NCBI RefSeq assembly: GCF_032854445.1
Contig: NC_088305.1
Location: 32,265,645 to 32,329,644 of the forward strand
From: Liolophura sinensis
Taxonomy: Eukaryota > Mollusca > Polyplacophora > Chitonida > Chitonidae
Length of the DNA: 64,000 nt
Reading direction: 5' to 3'
Positions 54,545 to 64,000 of the stretch are shown one piece after another. Every line of letters begins with the position of its first letter. Position 1 is the first letter of the stretch. The notes below the pieces were generated by a model, which saw nothing but the letters and a program-made list of their open reading frames with translations, was not told the origin of the DNA and searched no databases. A program made the position numbers and the translations under genes.

Positions 54545-57140
54545 GTGCACGCCCATGATCTGTTGTATGTACGCCCCTCAACTGCTGTATGTACGTTCCA
54601 GATCTGTTGTATGTACACCAATTATTTGCTGTATGAACACCCAGGATTTGTTGTATGTACGCCATTGATCTTTGTATGTACACCCCGGGTCTGTTGCAGG
54701 TACACCCAGGACTTCTTGTATGTACACCGCGGCACTGTTGTATGTACACCCAGACCCGTTGTGCGTACGCCCCGGATTTGTTGTATGTACGCCCCGAATC
54801 TGTTGTATGTACACCCTGGATCTGTTATATGTACGCCTTGGAGTTTAGTATGTACACCACTGTCCTGCTGTATACCTGATTCGCGTCCCTGATCTGCTGT
54901 TTGTACGCCCAGGATCTGCTGTATGTACACCCCTGGTCTGTTGTTTGCAAGCTCTGGACCTGTTGTATGTACATGTAGGATCCCATTTATGTACACCCAG
55001 GATCTGTTGTATGTACATCCCGCAACTGTTGTAGGTACATCCCGGATCTGTTGTATGTACATCCCGCAACTGTTGTAGGTACATCCCGGATCTGTTATAT
55101 GTACATCTAGGATCCTTTTATATACACCCAGGATCTGTTGTATGTACATCCCGGATCTGTTGTATGTACATCCCGCAACTGTTGTAGGTACATCCCGGAT
55201 CTGTTATATGTACATCTAGGATCCCTTTTATGTACACCCAGGATCTGTTGTATGTACATCCCGCAACTGTTGTATGTAGGCCTACATCCCGCAACTGTTG
55301 TAGGTACATCCCGGATCTGTTATATGTACATCTAGGATCCCTTTTATGTACACCCAGGATCTGTTATATGTACATCCCGCAACTGTTGTATGTACATCCC
55401 GCAACTGTTGTAGGTACATCCCGGATCTGTTATATGTACATCTAGGATCCCTTTTATATACACCCAGGATCTGTTGTATGTACATCCCGCAACTGTTGTA
55501 TGTACATCCCGCAACTGTTGTAGGTACATCCCGGATCTGTTGTAGGTACATCCTGGATCTGTTGTAGGTACATCTAGGATCCCTTTTATATACACCCAGG
55601 ATCTGTTGTATGTACATCCCGCAACTGTTGTAGGTACATCCCGGATCTGTTAAAGGTACATCCCGGATCTGTTATATGTACATCTAGGATCCCTTTTATG
55701 TACACCCAGGATCTGTTGTATGTACATCCCGCAAATGTTGTAGGTACATCCTGCAACTGTTGTAGGTACATCTAGGATCCCTTTTATATACACCCAGGAT
55801 CTGTTGTATGTACATCCCGCAACTGTTGTAGGTACATCCTGGATCTGTTGTAGGTACATCCCGGATCTGTTGTAGGTACATCCCGAAACTGTTGTAGGTA
55901 CATCCCGCAACTGTTGTATGTACATCCCGCAACTGTTGTAGGTACATCCCGGATCTGTTATATGTACATCTAGGATCCCTTTTATGTACACCCAGGATCT
56001 GTTGTATGTACATCCCGCAACTGTTGTATGTACATCCCGCAACTGTTGTAGGTACATCCCGCAACTGTTGTAGGTACATCCCGCAACTGTTGTAGGTACA
56101 TCCCGGATCTGTTGTAGGTACATCCTGGATCTGTTGTAGGTACATCCTGGATCTGTTGTAGGTACATCCCGCAACTGTTGTAGGTACATCCCGCAACTGC
56201 TGTATGTACATCCCGCAACTGTTGTAGGTACATCCCGGATCTGTTGTAGGTACATCCCGGATCTGTTATATGTACATCTAGGATCCCTTTTATGTACACC
56301 CAGGATCTGTTGTATGTACATCCCGCAACTGTTGTATGTACATCCTGCAACTGTTGTAGGTACATCTAGGATCCCTTTTATATACACCCAGGATCTGTTG
56401 TATGTACATCCCGCAACTGTTGTAGGTACATCCCGGATCTGTTGTAGGTACATCCCGGATCTGTTGTAGGTACATCTAGGATCCCTTTTATATACACCCA
56501 GGATCTGTTGTATGTACATCCCGCAAATGTTGTAGGTACATCCCGGATCTGTTGTAGGTACATCCCGGATCTGTTGTAGGTACATCCCGGATCTGTTGTA
56601 GGTACATCCTGGATCTGTTGTAGGTACATCCTGGATCTGTTGTAGGTACATCCCGCAACTGTTGTAGGTACATCCCGCAACTGTTGTATGTACATCCCGC
56701 AACTGTTGTAGGTACATCCCGGATCTGTTGTAGGTACATCCCGGATCTGTTGTATGTACATCCCGCAACTGTTGTATGTACATCCCGCAACTGTTGTAGG
56801 TACATCCCGGATCTGTTATATGTACATCTAGGATCCCTTTTATATACACCCAGGATCTGTTGTATGTACATCCCGCAACTGTTGTATGTACATCCCGCAA
56901 CTGTTGTAGGTACATCCGGGATCTGTTGTATGTACATCCCGCAACTGTTGTAGGTACATCCCGCAACTGTTGTAGGTACATCCCGCAACTGTTGTAGGTA
57001 CATCCTGGATCTGTTATATGTACATCTAGGATCCCTTTTTTATACACCCAGGATCTGTTGTATGTACATCCCGCAACTGTTGTAGGTACATCCCGGATCT
57101 GTTGACTGCACGCCCATGGTCTGTTGTATGTACGACCCGA
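54545..57140 (+). repeat. 22-bp minisatellite, about 115 units
   Basis: The main unit is catcccgcaactgttgtagg plus ta, with variants catcccggatctgttg and a longer ctaggatcccttttatgtac block. These form irregular higher-order groups. Three units make 66 bp, so open frames persist (465 codons on minus). I regard them as non-coding. Confidence 0.93.
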
Positions 57141-57144
57141 ATCC

Positions 57145-60100
57145 TGTGTGCATGAAAATCCGGCAAATCAAGGAGTCAAACAGATCGTTTACTTTACTAT
57201 CGCTGGATGTATTACAGTCGTTTCGGTTATGACTTCACAACGTTAAGATGACGTCATCTTTTACGGTACGTTGGAACAAATAGATTCATTTTGAATCAAT
57301 ATTATCCATAATCAATGACACAATTCCTGATATTTACTTTAAAGGATTTGTAAGTTCCAAGATTGGAAATTAAAGTCATCTTTTAATTGATACTTTTAAT
57401 GCTGATCTGCCCAGTCGCGTCGTAACGAGGTCATGACACAAGGACCTCACCATGAGATCGTAACGTCAAAACACGAAACGCCTGTGTTCTCTGTAATTTT
57501 CGCCGGCAAATGCTGCGTTATTTTCACTGTAACTACAACTTGCATATAATCGAGAGGCTAATATCCAAATAAACAACAAAGTAAACTTTCAGAATGTCTA
57601 AATAAAGTTTATTTTTAGTTTCAGATCCAAAGAAAATAACATGAAAAAGAACTGATGTTATGTTGAGTAGAGTAGAGACTGTATAATAAATGTAGAGACC
57701 CAAATGATCCAGGCGCTCCTTAACACATCATTGAGTTGCATATAGAGATGTTCAGATTGTAGGATATGTTTTGATGGCAAGCACTTAGGCCCAGAGACAT
57801 GCGTACCCTTATATCTAGATTTAACCCGGTCAGACACAAAGACGGTTAGGAGAAATAAAACTCCTTTATTATTATGAACATTTCATATAAATTTAAAGTA
57901 AGCTGATCTCTTTGGTCTTTGCTGATGAGATAGACAATTCGATATTTGCTTTCCACCGCATCTCTTGAACACATAATTCCACGAATATATTTATTTTACT
58001 TTCTCCTATCTGGCATTTACCAGAGATGACGTATTCTTGTAAAGACAAATGTTCAGAAATATTATTTAGCAAATGTCAGCGATAACTAAGTGTAAAGTGT
58101 ACTGAGATATTCTGCCCTTGACTGTACAGCTTTCATGGATTTATCGCTTCTAACGTAAACAGATTGGTAAATGCCTCAGTGCAGACAAACTTCATTAAAT
58201 CATTAACATGGGGGATTAAGAACCTTGATAGGTTTAAATGAATTTAATATGAGTCAATTAAGTCGGTTTTTGGAGCATTCTGAACATGAAGCCGGGGACA
58301 CCTGTTGCTAAGTGACATTGGCAATTACAGAGTACTAACATTGTAACATTAGATGTAGATGTACAGATGAAGCATCCTGCTACCCCCTTCACGATATCTT
58401 AATAGACAAACAATGCATCTGAACTACAAATGCGTACTAGTGAAAAATAAAATAAACTTTACCCATTTAAGAAAATATCCTCTTATATAAAGCCCACAGA
58501 TGCAATATATAACTCAGTGCAAAGGTGAACTCGTTATTAAAATTTATTTAGCTCTTTAGTTCCTTTGCGTAGAAAATCGTGGTCTGCTCGAGAGGAATGA
58601 TTGAAAACACTTCCGGTATATTCAGTCATCACCTGCCAGAACGAGCCTACCTACTCAGCACAAATAGACACGCGAGATGATGCAAGAGTTTGCGTAAAAA
58701 CACCGAGGTATATTATGTGATTTGCAAGCCGAAGTATGTATGGAAGCTAGAAACTAACAAAATACTAAAAACTATACAATAAGTAACAGTTCATATGAGC
58801 ATATAGTACAATCAATGTCACAAATTACACTGTATTTTGCTGAACATGAAAAAGTTTGTGTTATGAATACATTTACTTTAAAGCAGGGGCGATATATTCT
58901 ATACTGTGTTTTATCATATCGCTTTTCTTCAGCCATTAGTGACATCACTCCAATAGTTACCACAATCAATTTATTGCTATTCGTCAGCGTCACGGGACAC
59001 CACGAGCTCTATACACCCACTTGCACTGAAAAGTTCGAATGCTTTTTCTAGTTAAAACCCCTTTGATGTTAAACTCCATTAGTTATTTTTTAGACACAGA
59101 CTTCATTGTCTGAGGTGACAAAAATTATTCAAACAGAATACAAATTACTTTACAGATAGCTTTAATTGTTTTACAGATAGCTGGATAATAGGCACCAGAT
59201 TAAATGAAACAGAGAATAACTGAAAAATCTATACTAATGCATATATTTGAAGAGGGAACCAAACGTTACATTTCAGCATCAGACATAATAATGGGCGTTA
59301 GAGAAAAAAACAAAGCTGATGACACATCTTCATAAATATGACCAGTTTGTCTTCTGCTTATTACTATATATAGCAAATATTTCTTTATGATGCCGTTGCC
59401 AGTTCTACACCGTATTGCTCCGTTATTCTACATGTGATCACAGATGTGGTTAAGAGAAATACACATATGTCATGAGATGTCAATCACAGCTAGATGAGCT
59501 CATTAACAACCAGTCAGTTGATAGTAACAGGTAAAGTGTTCAAACTGACAAGAAACGTAACAATGGGAGTGCAAGGTGTAGAAATTAATCGTACCGTCAC
59601 CTACGCCCGTCTTTGCTTTGCGCGTACACACGTGGTTACGTTGAGCATGTCATGCATATATGCCACAGGGATAGATGCTACTCCCACGCTGCACAGTGTA
59701 ACATGACAGGAATGAATTGCCAGATATACACCTTGTGTTCATAATACATCATTGTGATAAAGTCAAGAGTTGAAGTTTACACACTGATCGTTGGTTCCAG
59801 GCTTTTGCCGTTCCCAGTTAACTCAATAAACTATACGCAACTAATTCACACTTCTGTCTCAGTCAGGATCTGTTCAATGTTTTGCGTATAGTAAGAATTC
59901 ATTTTTTTGTACAGGTCTGTAATCTTTTGAAGATAAAAATGTTAATATTTTAAACACATCTGTTCCACAAAATAGTTGTTTTTCTTTTCAACATGCCAGA
60001 TAATACAAAAGAAGTTAATCAGCTATGCCCTAGCTTTTTTCTCGAGCCAGTCACTAAACCGATCCGACAAAATGGCATAAGAGGCAATCAGAATTGATGG

Positions 60101-62540
60101 CTTCCACCACTATACCAATTTGACCGGAGTGACAACAGCCTGGGAAAAACAGGGGTCTTTTTCCTTCCACAAAAACTTCTACAGCTCCACTGGGATAAAA
60201 CCATGCATAATGCAGACATGTATCCCACTTTTACTAGATGGAAATATTAAATTATTTTTACACTCCAAGTGGTGATTAGGTCAGGTGCTGTATGGGCGTA
60301 CTTCTCTGGTGCTCTCTCTCCTGTACATATCACTGTTATTGGCCCCCAGACGCATGCGTGTATTTCACACAGCATTACGCTCCATATAACAGAGGTATTG
60401 GACAACAGGGGTGTAAAACGTGTAGAGCAGGTAATATGTCGTCTTCACGTCCGGTACAACTGCACTCACAATCACCTGGCCTACATTTTACCTTCTGTTG
60501 CTTTCAAAACATGAACGGAAAGTTTGTCTAGAATATATGTGCTCAGGTTGTCCGTAAAATACAAGATTGTACGGTTTAATAATTTTGTTCTATTTTTTCA
60601 CTAAACACGCGTCATCAACTGGACGTCATTAACCATCTTTTATAACATCCCAAGATCTTGATCCAGTTACGTAAATAGTGATGACGAGTATGCATCATAC
60701 ATGTGGATTGCATCAGCGAATATATTGAATTTTTTTTTCATTACTGTTTTACGGGGTTCAGAAGACTGACGCTTCACAACGATTGTTGTTATAAGTGGTG
60801 AACGCAGATAAACCAACCTGCTCCTAACGAGGTACCGAGGAACCCTTTCAACAGTAACTCACAAATGTTCATGTTAATACCCTATTTCTGGGAGTACCTA
60901 AACTCCAACGAACTTCATAGAAGGCCATCTAAACAACCACACTAGGGCTACCAACCGCTTATTGCCATGAAGGATTCCACAACAGTTTCATCCGGATCGA
61001 CAGATTATGATACCAGTACCTAGTGCGACCTGGTTGTTGAAAGACATGAGATCTTATTACCGAACACAGCACATCTTGTAGCAGAACCAGTCACTGGTAT
61101 AACAAGCCAGCATTTACACGTGTACTCCTTTTCTATGTCAATAAGGTATGTAGTGTGAGACGTATGGCATGCATGAAGTGCGGAAGCTTGGTGATTTGCT
61201 GTCGTTAGTTTCATTCTTGATAACAGGGTTATAAGAGCAAATAGCTGACGAAAACATCCTGATACATATTGACAAATGAAAGGACACATGTCGCCATATC
61301 CATTACGCACTGCGAAACTTACACCTAAAACCGAGCAATACATACATTCATACATATTTATAAAATTTAAAAAGGCAATAAAGCCGATCTTCATAATAAG
61401 TTCAGCATGTTTTAAATAGCGTGTCTTTACGGTAGGAACTTGTTTAACACCACCACAAACTTGCACGTGGACTTCCGGGTATCCCATAAATGTATTGTAC
61501 AACTCATGTTTGCCATTGTCTTGAAATATATACGATCTACACTCTCAGTATATTTTGACAAACAATAATTTTAACTATAAACAGGAACAACCTGTAATAT
61601 TGGGAGAATATCTCCATCTAAGGCATACTGGATTGTGATAGAAAACAATGTCAAATTACCATGGTCGAATATATAATACTATGACGTAAGAAATTTTCGT
61701 GCATTGTGAGGGAAGTAACTAATATGAAATCTGGCTTGATTGGCGTGTACATTGTTTTAAGGGGAGGGGTGGTAGTGTTTCGAACAATCGGTATTTACAA
61801 TGCATTCAATAAAATATCGATTATCATTCAATGGCATGGACTAAAAGAAATCATGATATTCACATAGTATTGTCTGATGAACATATTAACAGAAAGGCGA
61901 TAAGAGGATGACAGAAGGCTAAAAACTAAGCCCGGAATGTCGACCAATGTATGCGGAACCTCAAAATATAGACCTACTGAACCATATAAAATGTCGAATA
62001 TATCATGCGAAGATAAAATAACAGATAGAAGCACTATTCTGGCGGCATGGATGAATAATGACTATGTCTTTTCTATAGCTTCCAAGTTCCTATATTGCTT
62101 GACCATGGGTCATTAGTGGATTTAAATTAATAGAAGGGCGTCCAGCACGCCTTCAGCCTCCGACATTATCAGAATCACAATAGCACATTCAGAGGTTGCT
62201 CAAGTCACGGTTGTATGTTTTATATCAATAAGGCAGTAAATAAAGCAGAGAGTTACACCACAGTGTGACGCTCGTGGCGGACTTCCCCAGTAGGCTGTGC
62301 GGCACTGGATCCCAGCCTACCTCCCTTTAAACCATGCGCACGCAGCACCGAGCCAACCTATTAGCCTCGAATATTACTCAAATGTACACGTGTTTGTCAC
62401 TGTGTTGTGACCGATGTGTGTTAGTTTTAGAAAGTTGCCAGATCTTTGGCTGCGTTATAACCACAAGAGATATAGAATTCAGACAGATGTTAGGACACTG
62501 CTTACCAAGCCGATTAACTTTGCAAACATCACGTCACAGA
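57145..62540. other. Intergenic DNA downstream of the serotonin receptor
   Basis: A/T-rich with no repeat array. The part nearest 62.5 kb is presumably the receptor 3' UTR. A 160-codon minus frame at 61.0-61.5 kb has no recognisable domain. Confidence 0.5.
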
Positions 62541-62541
62541 A

Positions 62542-63915
62542 CTATCGATTCCGATTTCTGTACTTGCCGAACAGAATTTTTCTGAAGGCCTCGCGAAATT
62601 CGGGGCTGAATATTGTGTAAATGATAGGATTTAACAAGCTGTTGAAGTAACCGAGCCACAAAACGATGCTGCGTACAACAGGTGGCACTTGGCAGACCGT
62701 CATGTGGTGGCAGAAAGGGTACATCAAAGCTATGATAAAAAACGGCAGCCAGCACAAAATAAAAGCTCCGGTGATAATACCAAGAGTCCGTGCCGCTTTT
62801 CGTTCTCTCTTCAATTCTATTTTTTCTTTCTGTTTTTCCCGTATCATTCTTTTTAAATCGATGCTGTTTTCTCGTTTTCTCGTCTTCTCTGGTACCATCT
62901 TCACGGTGACTTCGTCCGTAGTGCCATTCTGAACAAAAGGCTCGGTGCCATTTGCGGTCGACACCTGGCCATTGCCTGCACAAGTGCTACCATTGTTTGA
63001 TCGAACACTTCCCCCGTTTTTCTCAGGCGGTAAACGCGTCACAGAAGTCACCTCGGAGTGGCAAGATGGCTTGTATTTTGTTTTGAACTTTTTGTCTTTG
63101 CTACCTTTCTTGCCCTTATGAAAGTTTTCCTTTCGGATTCTCGATCGCGCCACTTGGTATATTCTAGTGTATATAATCATCATGACTACCATAGGCAAGT
63201 AGAAGGCTCCCATGGTGGAAAATACGGTATAGCCAAGATCCTGGCTAATGACGCACTCACCTGTAATTGTCGGCTCATTTGCATCGTCTTTCCAGCCGAA
63301 CAGTGGCGGTATGGAAATACTAAGGCCTAATATCCAAGCGATGGCAATCATTGTGATAATAGTCTTGGCGCTGCGGTTTCGGATGTAATCTATGTTTGTT
63401 ACTGCCCAGTACCGATCAATTGAAATGGCTACGAGATGCAAGATGGACGCGGTGCAGCAGAGAACATCGAAGGACACCCACATGTCACATACAGCCGAAC
63501 TGAGAAACCAGACCGTGCTGATTTCATTGACGACGCTGACCGGCATGACGAGTGAGGCGACCATCAGGTCGGCCACAGCCAGGGACAGGATCAGGTAGTT
63601 GGCAACATTGTGCAGTTTCCTCTCCAGAACCACGGCCGCGATCACGAATACGTTGCCAATAATCGTGGCCAGGATCATGAGGCCGAGCACGAGCGATGTG
63701 ATCACCAGGTGTTCCGTGCTCGTGAACTTTGGCCCCCAGGTCTTCGTCGTCCGGTTCTCATTTTCCGGGTCATCCGAGTCATCCGGAAACGGGTAATCCG
63801 TGGAATCGTAGAATCCCGGAACAATCACTGGATCGTCGTCTGGATCCACGATGAAATACTCAGTGGCGTTCATGGCCAGGTAGTCTAGTGTAGTGCCAGT
63901 CCCCGGGCTCGTCAT
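62542..63915 (-). CDS. 5-HT1-like serotonin receptor (class A GPCR)
   Basis: Rhodopsin-family amine receptor of the plasma membrane, expected to bind serotonin and signal through Gi/o. From the ATG at 63913-63915 it is 457 residues with seven membrane segments. Seen: an acidic glycosylatable N-terminus (NATE, NRTT); TM2 LAVADLMVASLV; the TM3 aspartate for the amine in WVSFDVLCC (about residue 150); SIDRYWAV; paired cysteines (about 143 and 221); TM5 STMGAFYLP; a ~120-residue third loop; TM6 FILCWLPFF; TM7 NSLLNPIIYT; a short basic tail ending RNRNR and TAG. STxGAFY(I/L)P and FILCWLPFFI closely match 5-HT1A-type receptors. The gene is intronless as far as seen. The frame stays open to the window edge, so an upstream start outside the window cannot be excluded. 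Confidence 0.9.
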   Translation of the reverse strand: MTSPGTGTTLDYLAMNATEYFIVDPDDDPVIVPGFYDSTDYPFPDDSDDPENENRTTKTWGPKFTSTEHLVITSLVLGLMILATIIGNVFVIAAVVLERKLHNVANYLILSLAVADLMVASLVMPVSVVNEISTVWFLSSAVCDMWVSFDVLCCTASILHLVAISIDRYWAVTNIDYIRNRSAKTIITMIAIAWILGLSISIPPLFGWKDDANEPTITGECVISQDLGYTVFSTMGAFYLPMVVMMIIYTRIYQVARSRIRKENFHKGKKGSKDKKFKTKYKPSCHSEVTSVTRLPPEKNGGSVRSNNGSTCAGNGQVSTANGTEPFVQNGTTDEVTVKMVPEKTRKRENSIDLKRMIREKQKEKIELKRERKAARTLGIITGAFILCWLPFFIIALMYPFCHHMTVCQVPPVVRSIVLWLGYFNSLLNPIIYTIFSPEFREAFRKILFGKYRNRNR

Positions 63916-64000
63916 GGCGAATCTGTGATCACCTGTCGTATACGGATGGCTACTATTAAAGTAAGGCCTTAAGGTCAAAATCTGAATATCAAATAAGACT

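Noticed and set aside
55650..57047. 465-codon minus-strand open frame
   Set aside because: It is entirely the 22-bp minisatellite; the frame stays open only because the unit lacks stops.
61020..61502. 160-codon minus frame downstream of the serotonin receptor
   Set aside because: No recognisable motif; likely chance frame in the receptor 3' flank.

Overview
The window looks like nuclear DNA of a lophotrochozoan animal, most probably a mollusc. The evidence is spliced genes with GT-AG introns, a 5-HT1-type serotonin receptor of invertebrate character, and two families of tRNA-derived SINEs whose sequences I associate with bivalve and gastropod genomes. That last point is recollection; no search was run.

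Two genes can be assigned. On the minus strand at about 22.6-5.4 kb lies a complete shugoshin gene, the centromeric cohesion protector. I reassembled it from eleven exons whose phases all agree: a short start exon, the N-terminal coiled coil, a 2.76 kb exon, and a C-terminal basic SGO box split over two small exons. On the minus strand at the right edge (63.9-62.5 kb) lies an intronless 5-HT1-like G-protein-coupled receptor. A possible exon of an unidentified gene lies near 2 kb. The roughly 40 kb between 22.6 and 62.5 kb shows no gene I can support.

The most unusual structure is inside shugoshin, at 11.1-14.2 kb. A 27-nt, 9-codon, phase-0 unit of the form VPxxPTDxQ occurs there in three states. 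It is the last 27 nt of the large exon. It is ten perfect head-to-tail copies making one 270-nt exon with splice sites at both ends. It is also dozens of single copies separated by 43-nt or 20-nt spacers that begin GTGAGTAAAC and often end in CAG. The array is therefore both a minisatellite and a bank of candidate microexons. Any combination of them keeps the reading frame, so the gene could give a length-variable linker just before the SGO box.

The rest of the window is dominated by minisatellites: about 14 arrays with units of 15-80 bp, roughly a fifth of the sequence. It also holds SINE copies, three small inverted-repeat transposon-like elements and one larger non-coding element with long terminal inverted repeats. 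Most long open frames between 23 and 58 kb are by-products of these arrays, not genes.

Layout: 0-3.3 kb MITEs, duplications, possible exon; 4.7-5.3 kb array in the shugoshin 3' UTR; 5.4-22.6 kb shugoshin; 23-29 kb SINEs and arrays; 29-62 kb intergenic DNA with arrays; 62.5-64 kb serotonin receptor.
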